Of a DNA stretch of 64,000 bases, positions 39,499-47,714 are shown one piece after another. The translations under genes were made by a program, and so were the position numbers. This DNA is from Bifidobacterium stellenboschense (GTDB taxonomy: Bacteria; Actinomycetota; Actinomycetes; Actinomycetales; Bifidobacteriaceae). Each line of letters starts with the position of its first letter. Position 1 is the stretch's first letter. The notes beneath the pieces were generated by a model. That model searched no databases, was not told the DNA's origin, and was given only the letters and a program-made list of their open reading frames with translations. The stretch is taken from assembly GCF_000741785.1 (NCBI RefSeq), contig NZ_JGZP01000003.1:62001-126000 (forward strand), given 5' to 3'.

Positions 39499-40971
39499 AT
39501 GGCTGAAATCAAGGAAGCCACGGTGGCTTTCGGTGTGCTGGACGAGACGTCGGATACGGAATCCCGCGTCGCGTTGACCCCGGACATCGTCACCAGGCTC
39601 GGGCGGAGCGGAATCTCCTGCCTGATCGAACGCGGCGCCGGCGCCGCGGCGCACTACACGGACGAGGACTATGCGAAGGCGGGCGCCACGGTCGCCGCAC
39701 GCGACGAGGTGATCGCCAAGGCCGATGCGCTCGGCTTCGTCGACCGTCCGTCCGCCGGGACCGTCGCCAAACTCAGGGCCGGCCAGTGGGTGATCGGCAT
39801 GCTCGGCTCGTTCACCGATGCCGACTACGTCGCCTCGCTCGATGCGGCCGGTCTCGTGGGCGTCGCCATCGAGCGCCTGCCGCGCCAGCTGTCCAGCGCG
39901 CAGTCGATGGACGAGATGACCTCGCAGAACTCGGTGATGGGCTACAAGGCCGCCATCCTCGCCGCCGACGCCTACGGCTCGTTCCTGCCGATGATGACCA
40001 CCGCCGCCGGCACGATCCGCCCGGCGAAGGCGCTCGTGCTCGGCGCCGGCATCGCCGGACTCCAGGCCATCGGCACGCTGCGCCGGCTCGGCGCCGTCGT
40101 CACCGCGTACGACGTGCGCCCCGCCTCCAAAGGCGAGGTCGAATCGCTCGGCGCGAAGTTCCTCGACCTCGGACTCGACTTCTCCAAGGGACAGGGCGAA
40201 GGCGGCTACGCGCGCGCCCTGACGCCCGAGGAGCAGAAGGAGCAGCAGGCCGCCGTCGACGCGAAGGCCGCCGGCTTCGACATCGTCATCACCACCGCGA
40301 AGGTCCCGGGCCGCAGGCCCCCGGTGCTGCTCACCAAGGCCGGCGTCGACGGCCTGAAGCGCGGTGCCGTTATCGTCGATTGCGCGGCGTCCGAACTCGG
40401 CGGCAACGTCGAGGGCTCCGCCATCGGCACGCGGACCACCGAAGGCGGCGTCACCATCATTGGCGCGCCGTACCTCGCCTCCGGCGTCGCCACCACCGCG
40501 TCCGACCTGCTCGCACGCAACGTGGCCGATGTGCTCGCCCACTTCGTGCGTGACGGCAAACTGTCGCAGGACCCCCTCCGAGGAGCTGGACGCCGCGCTC
40601 GTCGTCGCCGGCCGCGTCGAGGCCGCCGGGTCCGCGTCCGCAGAGAAGTAGAAGAAGGGAAGGAAACGCAAATGCCCACGCTCGTCGTCTCCATCACACT
40701 GTTCGTGCTGGCGCTGCTCATCGGCATCGAGGTGATCGGCAAGGTGCCCGCCACCCTGCACACCCCGCTCATGTCCGGCGCGAACTCCATCCACGGCATC
40801 GTCATCGTCGGCGTCGTCATCGTCGCCGCCGAGGCGAACTCGCCGCTCGCCTACGTGTTCATCTTCCTGGCCGCCGTGCTCGGCACGATGAACGTGGTCG
40901 GCGGCTACGTCGTCACCGACCGCATGCTCGAGATGTTCAAATCCAACAAGAAGAAGGGGGAGGATAAGTAA
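39499..40971 (+). CDS. pntA: NAD(P) transhydrogenase alpha subunit; alpha-1 and alpha-2 genes joined by an apparent frameshift
   Basis: As read, this is one 490-residue frame. Residues 1-358 are the NAD-binding alpha-1 subunit (LTPDIVTRLGRSG, SQNSVMGYKAAI, VLGAGIAGLQAIGTLRRLGA, YDVRP). Residues from 392 on are the alpha-2 membrane subunit (MPTLVVSITLFVLALLIGIEVIGKVP). Between them an Arg-rich stretch is out of character. Removing one C from the run of five at 40572-40576 restores PSEELDAALVVAGRVEAAG and a TAG at 40649-40651, giving a 383-residue alpha-1. Alpha-2 then starts at its own ATG 40672 behind GAAGGGAAGG. So either an insertion or sequencing error, or a real gene fusion. The enzyme couples proton flow to hydride transfer from NADH to NADP. 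Confidence 0.85.
   Translation: MAEIKEATVAFGVLDETSDTESRVALTPDIVTRLGRSGISCLIERGAGAAAHYTDEDYAKAGATVAARDEVIAKADALGFVDRPSAGTVAKLRAGQWVIGMLGSFTDADYVASLDAAGLVGVAIERLPRQLSSAQSMDEMTSQNSVMGYKAAILAADAYGSFLPMMTTAAGTIRPAKALVLGAGIAGLQAIGTLRRLGAVVTAYDVRPASKGEVESLGAKFLDLGLDFSKGQGEGGYARALTPEEQKEQQAAVDAKAAGFDIVITTAKVPGRRPPVLLTKAGVDGLKRGAVIVDCAASELGGNVEGSAIGTRTTEGGVTIIGAPYLASGVATTASDLLARNVADVLAHFVRDGKLSQDPLRGAGRRARRRRPRRGRRVRVRREVEEGKETQMPTLVVSITLFVLALLIGIEVIGKVPATLHTPLMSGANSIHGIVIVGVVIVAAEANSPLAYVFIFLAAVLGTMNVVGGYVVTDRMLEMFKSNKKKGEDK
40572..40576 (+). other. Apparent +1 frameshift (run of five C) in pntA
   Basis: The frame upstream is alpha-1; the frame one base later carries the expected alpha-1 C-terminus. 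See the pntA entry. Confidence 0.75.
40672..40971 (+). CDS. pntAB: NAD(P) transhydrogenase alpha-2 membrane subunit (own start)
   Basis: If the frameshift is not natural, this is a separate 99-residue membrane subunit with about three transmembrane helices and a lysine-rich tail (MFKSNKKKGEDK). A ribosome site GAAGGGAAGG precedes ATG 40672. Its stop is adjacent to the pntB start. The frame is shared with the fused reading from 39499. Confidence 0.75.
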   Translation: MPTLVVSITLFVLALLIGIEVIGKVPATLHTPLMSGANSIHGIVIVGVVIVAAEANSPLAYVFIFLAAVLGTMNVVGGYVVTDRMLEMFKSNKKKGEDK

Positions 40972-42393
40972 ATGGCCTCCGCAACCGTCGGAACCATCGA
41001 CATCGTCGCCTGGTTCGTCTACCTGTTCTCCGCCGTCATGTTCGTCGTCGGCCTGCACTTCATGAACTCGCCGAAGACCGCCCGCAAGGGCAACCAGATT
41101 TCCGCGTTCGGCATGGTCGTCGCCGTGCTCATGGCGTTCATCGTGCTGTTCGCCAAGGGCTTCGTCAACACGGTCGCCGTCGTCGTGCTCGTCGTCGGCA
41201 TCCTGATCGGCGCGGTCGCCGGCGTCGTCTCCGCCAAGAAGGTCAAGATGACCGACATGCCGCAGCTCGTCTCCGTGTTCAACACGGTCGGCGGCGGCGC
41301 GGCCGCGCTCGTCGCGTTGAACGACATCCTCACCAAGGAGGGCGTGCCGGATCTCGTCGTGCTCATCACCGCCGGCCTCGGCATCCTCATCGGCTCCGTC
41401 ACGTTCACCGGATCGCTCATCGCCGCCGGCAAGCTGCAGGGCGTCAAGTGGGTGAAGAAGCTCACCCTGCCCGGCAAGGGCGTGTGGAACATCGTGTTCA
41501 TCGTCCTCACGGTCGCCAGCTTCGTCATGCTGTGCGTCCAGCCCGGACAGCGCCTCCTGTGGTCGATTCTCACGACGCTGTTCGCCCTCGGCTACGGCCT
41601 CGTGTTCGTCATCCCGATCGGCGGTGCCGACATGCCCGTCGTCATCTCCGTGCTCAACGCCTGCACCGGCACCGCCGTCGCCATGTCCGGCCTCGCCATC
41701 GATAACGTCGCCCTCATCGTGGCCGGCGCGCTCGTCGGTTCGGCCGGCGTGACCCTGTCCATCCTCATGGCGCAGGCCATGAACCGTCCGCTGCTGTCCG
41801 TCCTCGCCGGCGGCTTCGGCGGCTCCGACACTGCCGCCGCCGGCGACGGCCCGGAGGGCACGATGAAGGAGACCTCGCCGGACGACCTCGCCGTCCAGCT
41901 CGTCTACGCTGACAAGGTCATCTTCGTGCCCGGCTTCGGCCTCGCCCAGGCGCAGGCCCAGCGCGAACTCGCCGACCTTGGCGAGCTGCTCAAGAACCAC
42001 GGCGTCGAGGTCTCCTACGCGATCCACCCGGTCGCCGGCCGCATGCCCGGCCACATGAACGTGCTGCTCGCCGAAGCCAACGTGCCCTACGAGGAGCTCG
42101 TCGACCTGGAGGAGATCAACCCGCAGTTCCCGTCCGCCAACGTCGCCCTCGTCGTCGGCGCCAACGATGTCACCAACCCGGCCGCCCGCCGCCCGGGCAC
42201 CCCGGTCTCCGGCATGCCGATCCTCGACGTCGACAAGGCGCAGAACGTGGTCGTCATGAAGCGCGGCCGCGGCACCGGCTACGCCGGCATCCAGAACGAG
42301 CTCTACTTCGAGGACAACACGCAGATGCTGTTCGGCGACGCGAAGAAGAGCCTGCAAGCCGTCATCGCCGCCGTCAAGGAATTGCTGGCGTAA
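40972..42393 (+). CDS. pntB: NAD(P) transhydrogenase beta subunit
   Basis: A 473-residue subunit: about eight or nine transmembrane helices in residues 1-270, then the NADP-binding domain III. VIFVPGFGLAQAQAQRELADL, HPVAGRMPGHMNVLLAEANVPYE and VGANDVTNPAAR are diagnostic. It starts directly after the TAA of the alpha-2 frame, with AAGGGGGAGG upstream. It completes the proton-translocating transhydrogenase. Confidence 0.96.
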   Translation: MASATVGTIDIVAWFVYLFSAVMFVVGLHFMNSPKTARKGNQISAFGMVVAVLMAFIVLFAKGFVNTVAVVVLVVGILIGAVAGVVSAKKVKMTDMPQLVSVFNTVGGGAAALVALNDILTKEGVPDLVVLITAGLGILIGSVTFTGSLIAAGKLQGVKWVKKLTLPGKGVWNIVFIVLTVASFVMLCVQPGQRLLWSILTTLFALGYGLVFVIPIGGADMPVVISVLNACTGTAVAMSGLAIDNVALIVAGALVGSAGVTLSILMAQAMNRPLLSVLAGGFGGSDTAAAGDGPEGTMKETSPDDLAVQLVYADKVIFVPGFGLAQAQAQRELADLGELLKNHGVEVSYAIHPVAGRMPGHMNVLLAEANVPYEELVDLEEINPQFPSANVALVVGANDVTNPAARRPGTPVSGMPILDVDKAQNVVVMKRGRGTGYAGIQNELYFEDNTQMLFGDAKKSLQAVIAAVKELLA

Positions 42394-42428
42394 CGGAGCG
42401 TCCTCGTCGGCGCGCCGGCTTCAACCGC

Positions 42429-42458
42429 ATGGGAGCCCCTCCTCTGAGGGGCTCCCAT
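42429..42458. terminator. Bidirectional terminator between pntB and hydrolase genes
   Basis: A 13-bp inverted repeat ATGGGAGCCCCTC (42429-42441) and GAGGGGCTCCCAT (42446-42458) with loop CTCT, followed by a T-containing tail on the plus strand. Confidence 0.85.
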
Positions 42459-42506
42459 CGTTTCCGGGTCGTTTTCCGGAGGCGATGCCGGCCGCGGGGC
42501 GAACCG

Positions 42507-43505
42507 TCACAGTCCGAACACGCGCGTGACGAACGCGCCGACGCGGCTCCAATAGAGCTCCGGATCCGTGCTCGCGGCGAGGGCATGGCCGGCGCCCGGC
42601 ACCAGCAGACGTTCGCGGTCCGGTCCCGCGCATGCGGCGATGTTGCGGTCGAGGAACGCGGGGTCGACGAACGTGTCGGCGTCGCCGTGGATGAACATCA
42701 TCGGAATGATCGTATGGCGCAGCGAACGCACGCAGGATGCCTCGCGGAAGCCGTACCCGGCGACCCGGCGCGAAATCGCGGACATGAGGTCGACGATCGG
42801 CGCACCCATCCAGTGATAGGGCAGATGGTACATGTGCTTCGCGTTGAACAGGAACTGGTCGCGCACCGACGTGTATCCGCAGTCCTCGATCGCGGCGACG
42901 ACGTTGCGGGGCAGCTCCGGTTCGCCGGTCGTCATCATCACCGTGGCGGCGCCCATCGAGACGCCGTGCAGCAGGACGCGGGCCTCGGGGTCGCTCGCGG
43001 TGATGAGGGTGGTCCAACCCAGAAGATCGCGGCGCTCCAGCCATCCCATGCCGACGTAGCGTCCCTCGCTCAGTTCGTAGCCGCGCTGCGCCGGGACGAG
43101 CACGGTGAATCCCATGCGGGCGAAGCGGTGCGCGTACTTCGCCATATCGGCGGGGCCTCCACCATAGCCGTGCACGCACACCGCGTACAGGTGCGGTGCG
43201 GGGGAGGCGCAATCCGGGTCGAACAGCCAACCGCACAGTTTCAGACCATCTTCGGAACGCATCGAGACCGGCTGCTTCACCGTGTCGAACCAGTGCGCGG
43301 CCTCGGTCTCCTCGTCGGCGTCGCGATGAGGGGAGTCGAGATACGGCGCGGCCGCCGGACCGGACATCAGACGCTTCATCCAGTGCGTGTACCGCACGTC
43401 CAATGACAGGTGGAACATCAGTTCGGCCGTGCCGCACAGTCCGGCGGCGAGAAGACCGGCCCCCGCACCGGCGCCGATCAGCATGTTCCTTGTGGTTCGC
43501 TTCAT
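42507..43505 (-). CDS. Alpha/beta hydrolase with N-terminal membrane anchor
   Basis: A 332-residue alpha/beta-fold hydrolase. A hydrophobic segment near residues 8-30 (NMLIGAGAGAGLLAAGLCGTAEL) suggests a signal anchor, so the catalytic domain may face outward. The oxyanion region VHGYGGGP, the nucleophile elbow HGVSMGA (GxSxG), the acid region IHGDADTFVDP and a late His (GAGHALA) make a plausible triad. It resembles YfkD/BAAT-like bacterial hydrolases of unknown substrate. ATG 43505 was chosen from domain limits; the ribosome site is weak. Confidence 0.8.
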   Translation of the reverse strand: MKRTTRNMLIGAGAGAGLLAAGLCGTAELMFHLSLDVRYTHWMKRLMSGPAAAPYLDSPHRDADEETEAAHWFDTVKQPVSMRSEDGLKLCGWLFDPDCASPAPHLYAVCVHGYGGGPADMAKYAHRFARMGFTVLVPAQRGYELSEGRYVGMGWLERRDLLGWTTLITASDPEARVLLHGVSMGAATVMMTTGEPELPRNVVAAIEDCGYTSVRDQFLFNAKHMYHLPYHWMGAPIVDLMSAISRRVAGYGFREASCVRSLRHTIIPMMFIHGDADTFVDPAFLDRNIAACAGPDRERLLVPGAGHALAASTDPELYWSRVGAFVTRVFGL

Positions 43506-43745
43506 CGCAACTCGATTCCCTGTGAAGAACTTCCATTCACGATTGTAGCCGTGATTGTCCGCCACCTTCGTATACTTGATTGCTGTTGCTTTGGCGAGGG
43601 AAGAACGGTCCCACAAGGGATTGCCTCTTCCGTTATCGACTCGGCGTGAATCATCCCTTCTTGGGACGTTCTGCGGCGCGTCGTGGCGTCAAAAGACAGA
43701 ACGACAAGTGACACATACGTCCATACAACCCAAGGAGACCATACT

Positions 43746-44375
43746 ATGGCTACCAAGATCGTCCTCAACGGCGAAGTCCGCAACGAGTTCGGCAAGGGCG
43801 TCGCCCGCCGCCTGCGCGTCGCCAAGCGCATCCCCGCCACCATCTACGCCGGTGGCGCCGAGCCGAAGTTCCTCACCCTGCCGATGAAGGAGACCACCCT
43901 CTCCCTGCGCCACACCAACGCCCTGTTCGAGCTGAACTTCGGCGACGAGAAGGCCATGGCCGTCGTCAAGGACGTGCAGCGCAACCCCGTCAAGCGCATC
44001 GTCGAGCACATCGACTTCTACGAGGTCAAGGCCGGCGAGAAGATCGACGTCGAGGTGCCGGTGTTCGTCGAGGGCACGCCGAAGGGCGCCGCCGTCGCGT
44101 TCGTCGACATCCAGGAGCTCAAGGTCCGCGCCGATGTCGCCAACCTGCCGGAGCGCATCGTCGTGAACGTCGAGGGCCTGACCGACGGCACCAAGGTGTT
44201 CGCCAAGGACGTCGTCCTGCCCGAGGGCGTCGAGCTTGACGTCGAGAACGCCGAGGAGTCCGTCGTGACCGTCGAGGTGCCGGAGGACGCCACCGAGTCC
44301 ACCGCCGCCCCGGAGGCCGCTGCCGCCGCTCCGGCCGCCGACGCCGCTGCCGCCCCGGCCGCCGACGCCAAGTGA
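43746..44375 (+). CDS. rplY: 50S ribosomal protein L25 (Ctc form)
   Basis: A 209-residue long-form L25/Ctc protein that binds 5S rRNA. The N-terminal L25 fold (KIVLNGEVRNEFGKGVARRLR...IPATIYAGG) is followed by the TL5 C-terminal domain and an Ala/Pro-rich acidic tail (residues 180-209). AAGGAG precedes ATG 43746. A strong terminator follows. The tail is low-complexity and typical of actinobacterial members. Confidence 0.94.
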   Translation: MATKIVLNGEVRNEFGKGVARRLRVAKRIPATIYAGGAEPKFLTLPMKETTLSLRHTNALFELNFGDEKAMAVVKDVQRNPVKRIVEHIDFYEVKAGEKIDVEVPVFVEGTPKGAAVAFVDIQELKVRADVANLPERIVVNVEGLTDGTKVFAKDVVLPEGVELDVENAEESVVTVEVPEDATESTAAPEAAAAAPAADAAAAPAADAK

Positions 44376-44417
44376 TCGCCGCCGGCGTGAGGCCGGCGTG
44401 ACGATCTGATTTTCCCC

Positions 44418-44449
44418 GGAAGACCCGCGACATGTCTCGCGGGTCTTCC
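44418..44449 (+). terminator. Terminator after rplY
   Basis: GGAAGACCCGCGA (44418-44430) and TCGCGGGTCTTCC (44437-44449) form a 13-bp stem followed by a T-rich stretch. Confidence 0.88.
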
Positions 44450-44475
44450 CATTTGCTTTTCATAATGTGAACCGG

Positions 44476-44502
44476 CGCACATCCGCCGTTGCGGGATGTG
44501 CG
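44476..44502 (+). promoter_or_regulatory. Leader hairpin upstream of ilvE
   Basis: CGCACATCC (44476-44484) and GGATGTGCG (44494-44502) form a 9-bp stem with a 9-base loop, about 90 bases before the ilvE start. No T-run follows, so it is not a plain terminator; its role is open. Confidence 0.4.
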
Positions 44503-44593
44503 AAAGTAACTGACAGCACCGGGCGCCACAAGCGCACGGCAACCCCTTCGAAAGACCGTCATCGTACGGCCGATTGCAACAAAAGAAGTGAAC

Positions 44594-45721
44594 ATGACTG
44601 AGAACACGCATCACGATCCGGCGGCGCTCGACAAGCTGGTCGAGCCGTTCACCGTACTGCCGAACGAGAATCCGGCCTCCGACGCCAAGCGCGCCGAGCT
44701 CATCGACAAGCCGGCCTTCGGCCAGGTCTTCTCCGACAACATGACCCACATGACGTGGACCAAGGGCGAGGGTTGGGGCGACCGCCGTGTCGAGCCGTAC
44801 GCGCCGCTCAAGATGGATCCGGGCGCATCCGTGCTGCACTACGCGCAGGAATGCTTCGAAGGCCTCAAGGCGTACCGTCACTCCGACGGCTCCACCTGGC
44901 TGTTCCGCCCGGACGCGAACGCCGAGCGTTTCCAGAACTCCGCGAAGCGCCTCTACCTGCCCGAGCTGCCGGTCGACGACTTCATCGGCTCCGTCGCCGC
45001 GCTGGTGCGCCGCGACGCCGCCTGGGTTCCGTCCCGTCGTGAGTACACGCTGTACATGCGTCCGTTCATGTTCGCTTCCGAGCCGTTCCTCGGCGTGCGT
45101 GCCCCGCACGAGGTCGACTACTGCGTGATCGCCTCCCCGTCCGGCCCGTACTTCCCGGGCGGCGTCAAGCCGGTGAGCATCTGGGTGGAAGACAAGTGGT
45201 TCCGCACCGGCCCCGGCGGCACCGGTTTCGCCAAGTGCGGCGGCAACTACGCCGCCTCCCTGCTCGGCGAGTACACGGGCATCGAGAACGGCTGCGAGCA
45301 GGTCTGCTTCGTCGACGCCGCCACCAAGACCTACCTCGAGGAGCTCGGCGGCATGAACATGATGGTCGTCCACAAGGACGGCCACGTGGAGACCCCGTCC
45401 CTGACCGGCAACATCCTGCCGGGCGTGACCCGCCGCTCCCTCATCCAGCTGCTGCAGGACCGCGGCATCGACGTGGTCGAGACGATGATCGCCCTCGAAC
45501 AGCTGCTCGAGGACATCAAGTCCGGCGAGGTCACCGAGGTGTTCGCCTGCGGCACCGCCGCCATCATCACGCCGATCGGACGCTTCAAGTCCCCGAAGTT
45601 CGACGTGACCGTCGCCGAAGGCGGCGTCGGCGAGCTCACCCAGTCGCTGCGCGACGAACTGCTCGGCATCCAGCTCGGCGAGATCGAGGATCCGCACAAC
45701 TGGATGTGGAAGGTCTGCTGA
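44594..45721 (+). CDS. ilvE: Branched-chain amino acid aminotransferase
   Basis: A 375-residue fold-type IV PLP enzyme, BCAT type II, that makes leucine, isoleucine and valine from their keto acids. The PLP lysine is Lys214 in TGFAKCGGNYAASL; YAQECFEGLKAYR and the phosphate-binding FACGTAAIITPI are intact. ATG 44594 is preferred; a GTG two codons upstream is possible. It is monocistronic, with a hairpin leader and a strong terminator. Confidence 0.95.
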   Translation: MTENTHHDPAALDKLVEPFTVLPNENPASDAKRAELIDKPAFGQVFSDNMTHMTWTKGEGWGDRRVEPYAPLKMDPGASVLHYAQECFEGLKAYRHSDGSTWLFRPDANAERFQNSAKRLYLPELPVDDFIGSVAALVRRDAAWVPSRREYTLYMRPFMFASEPFLGVRAPHEVDYCVIASPSGPYFPGGVKPVSIWVEDKWFRTGPGGTGFAKCGGNYAASLLGEYTGIENGCEQVCFVDAATKTYLEELGGMNMMVVHKDGHVETPSLTGNILPGVTRRSLIQLLQDRGIDVVETMIALEQLLEDIKSGEVTEVFACGTAAIITPIGRFKSPKFDVTVAEGGVGELTQSLRDELLGIQLGEIEDPHNWMWKVC

Positions 45722-45748
45722 TACCATTCGAACGTTCGTTTGATTGGA

Positions 45749-45784
45749 GGCCCTTCATCCTTACGCAAGTAAGGATGAAGGGCC
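45749..45784 (+). terminator. Terminator after ilvE
   Basis: A perfect 16-bp stem (45749-45764 and 45769-45784) with loop GCAA, followed by TTGCTTTTT. Confidence 0.9.
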
Positions 45785-45821
45785 TTGCTTTTTGAGGTCT
45801 CGAGTTCGGACAAAAGTCTAT

Positions 45822-45840
45822 TTGCCTACAGTTGCCTACA
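45822..45840. repeat. Short direct repeat GCCTACA at the edge of the accessory island
   Basis: TTGCCTACA occurs twice in a row with little spacing, just before the ISL3 remnant. It could be a trace of a target or attachment site, but no matching copy was found at the other end of the island. Confidence 0.3.
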
Positions 45841-45844
45841 AACT

Positions 45845-46180
45845 GGCTCCTCCGATTGTGGTGTAAGGGCCGTGCGGTTTCATTCGGTGTGTGATCGGAA
45901 AAGTGAAGGAAACCGCGCGGCTTGGTAACGAGTCCAGCGCGTTCGACGGCCGGGTCCTGCTTGGCTTGGACAGGCTGCGTCTGAATCCCGTCTCGCAAAG
46001 GCACGTGGCGTCGGGCTCGCGGGCGGGGTGTGGCTGATCGGCTGCGAGCCGGTGGGCGGGACCGCCCGGTATTGCCGGGAATGCGGGGCCATGGGCCGGG
46101 TTCGTTCCTCATGGCGGCGCCGGCTCACGCACACTCCCGTCGGCCAGCACGCCGTGCACCTGCTGGTGCGGGTCAGACGT
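45845..46180 (+). pseudogene. ISL3-family transposase remnant (N-terminal part)
   Basis: The element begins with an end-like sequence GGCTCCTCCGATTGTGGTG (45845-45863). A frame from about 45892 reads DGRVLLGLDRLRL, typical of the ISL3 transposase start. It meets TGA near 46035 and continues in another frame as WLIGCEPVGG, then ARYCRECGAMGRVRSSWRRR, the ISL3 zinc-finger region, up to HAVHLLVRVRR. The rest of the transposase is absent, replaced by an inverted IS21 remnant. It is therefore a dead, truncated copy with at least one frameshift. Confidence 0.75.
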
Positions 46181-46186
46181 CAGGCT

Positions 46187-46880
46187 GAAGTGGGCCTTGG
46201 CGATGAGACGGAACGTGGTCCGCCGTGTCTTGGCGTCCATATGGTCGATGGCGAGCCGGAGCTTGTCGGGGAAATCATTACGAATGGTGGAATCGTCCCA
46301 TGCGCAGGTCTTGCGGCTTAATGCGGGCAGGATCGTGGCGGGCGAGTCCCCGTACGCGCGGGGCAGTCTGGTGCAGGTGCGTCCGTCCCGGGTGCGGATG
46401 GTCACGTCGAACGCGCAGACCGACATCGAGGGGCCAGCCACGCTACGAGGGGCCGGCGAGATAGTAGTTGCCGTCGATCCGCACGCGCCCGTCGTTGTCG
46501 GCCTTGCGCTCCTCCCATCTGACCGCGTCGTAGGGTTTGGGGGACAGGGGCTGCATGCATGCCTTTTCCTCGGCGAACAGGTCCCGGATGGGCGCGCCCT
46601 TGCAGTAATGGGTTTTCTTGGCCATCGCGTCGCACCGCTCCGGCATGTACCGGGCAATTGGGCGTGCGATTCCGCGTTGAGCAGGGGCACCATGACGTTG
46701 CGGCGCAGGAACCCGACCACGTTCTCCACGCTGCCCTTCTCGTTGACGGGGTTCGGATTGCAGAACCGCGTCTCCAACCGTTAGTGTTCCACGAACAATT
46801 CGAATACCTTGACGACGCTGACTCGGTCCCACGCGACACGATGACCGGCGCCCGTGGCGTTATTGAGCACCGGGCTATCC
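46187..46880 (-). pseudogene. IS21-family transposase (IstA) remnant
   Basis: Read leftward, fragments match the middle and C-terminal part of IstA in order: LNNATGAGHRVAWDRV, VFELFVEH, then an in-frame TAA, then RLETRFCNPNPVNEKGSVEN and VGFLRRNVMVP. A frameshift follows, with MAKKTHYCKGAPIRDLF and RKADNDGRVRIDGNYYLAGP. Another shift leads to DDSTIRNDFPDKLRLAIDH and RRTTFRLIAKA. The N-terminal HTH and DDE start and the partner IstB are missing. At least one stop and two frameshifts show it is inactive. Confidence 0.75.
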
Positions 46881-47128
46881 GTCATGGAATTGGTGCCGCT
46901 AGTGACGTGAGCCTTGTGGGCATATGAGCGGTTGACTTGTCCCGCGATGACGTGACGCATGGCATAGCGGCGGGGATACTCGGGACATCCTTGGGTACCT
47001 GTCGGACTGGGATACACCCCGCGTCGCGATTGATGGAATTGAACCCACCGTAACCACGGTGGGGTAAAAGACAGCGGCCGCAAATCGTAAGACTTGCGGC
47101 CGCTCGGTTACTCAAGGGAGATACTACC
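46881..47128. other. Spacer between IS remnants and the small-gene cassettes
   Basis: About 250 bases without a supported gene. The right part holds hairpin H1 (47073-47104) and the ribosome site of the first Cys-containing peptide. Confidence 0.5.
47073..47104. repeat. Hairpin H1, inverted copy of H2
   Basis: AGCGGCCGCAA (47073-47083), loop ATCGTAAGAC (47084-47093), TTGCGGCCGCT (47094-47104). H2 at 49007-49040 is the same element inverted. It lies 25 bases upstream of a small Cys-containing ORF, as does H2. Confidence 0.85.
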
Positions 47129-47251
47129 ATGACAACACGTCTTTTACGAGCGTGTGGCGTGGTGAGATGGTGCGGCGTCTGCCGTAGATCCCATGTGGTG
47201 ACGGTGGCCGTCTACAGTGACGGAACACTGGTCATCCATGTGACCATCTGA
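47129..47251 (+). CDS. Small Cys-containing peptide 1 (40 aa)
   Basis: A 40-residue ORF with a good ribosome site AAGGGAG 8 bases before ATG. It carries three Cys, two as CGVC (CxxC, residues 15-18), followed by basic residues, SHVVTVAVYSDGTLVIHV. A related ORF at 49063 has the same order (CxC, T-H, V-x-x, DGGT) behind an equivalent hairpin. The conserved context and ribosome site argue for a real gene. It resembles a tiny zinc-ribbon-like protein, but I do not recognise a family. Confidence 0.5.
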   Translation: MTTRLLRACGVVRWCGVCRRSHVVTVAVYSDGTLVIHVTI

Positions 47252-47265
47252 CCATGCCGGGGATA

Positions 47266-47289
47266 CCGGCGCGGAACATTCCGCGCCGG
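47266..47289 (+). terminator. Hairpin terminator after small peptide 1
   Basis: CCGGCGCGGAA (47266-47276) and TTCCGCGCCGG (47279-47289) form an 11-bp palindromic stem followed by GTCTCCCTT. Confidence 0.6.
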
Positions 47290-47339
47290 CGTCTCCCTTG
47301 GGTAGAATGAACCCCACCTGACATAAGCGAGGTGGGAAC

Positions 47340-47555
47340 ATGGGATTGAGAGAACTACGCCTGAAGCGTGGATTGACGCAACAGCAGTTAGCCGACAGGC
47401 TCGGCGTGACGCGGCAACGCATCGCGGCCATTGAGACGGGACAGCGCCCTATCGGCGGCGTGTCGCTTGATAACGCGCTTGCGATTTGTGACGCGTTGCG
47501 TGTGTCTAATCCGCGCAAACTCTTGGATGACGCGCCGTCGCCGCAAGGTGATTAA
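47340..47555 (+). CDS. XRE-family HTH protein 1
   Basis: A 71-residue protein that is essentially one Cro/C1 helix-turn-helix: MGLRELRLKRGLTQQQLADRLGVTR then IAAIETGQRP. It is preceded by AAGCGAGGTGGGAAC, a ribosome site shared with the related gene at 48497. It is close in sequence to that protein (MGL-ELR, GLTQ, ETG-R, L-NAL, ALR). It probably represses a nearby promoter, perhaps the toxin-antitoxin pair downstream, but no direct evidence shows this. Confidence 0.8.
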   Translation: MGLRELRLKRGLTQQQLADRLGVTRQRIAAIETGQRPIGGVSLDNALAICDALRVSNPRKLLDDAPSPQGD

Positions 47556-47584
47556 CGATCGTCCAGGTGGCGTGTGCTTTCAAT

Positions 47585-47683
47585 GGGCGCGGCCATGCGC
47601 CCTGTATCGTGGCTACCCTCACTCACTGTCTTTATGGCGGGGGTAAGGGACTACAGCGTGTTCCAAGATAGACGGGATACGCT
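47585..47683 (+). repeat. Leader repeat R1 before the RelE-type toxin-antitoxin pair
   Basis: A 99-bp block similar (my estimate about 75-80%) to R2 at 49252-49351. It starts with a small hairpin GGGCGC...GCGCCC and ends with an imperfect inverted repeat AGCGTGT...GATACGCT, 30-60 bases before the antitoxin start. It is probably a terminator plus operator/promoter module. Confidence 0.75.
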
Positions 47684-47714
47684 GGATACCATCGAGTTTT
47701 AGGAGGTGGTTGTT

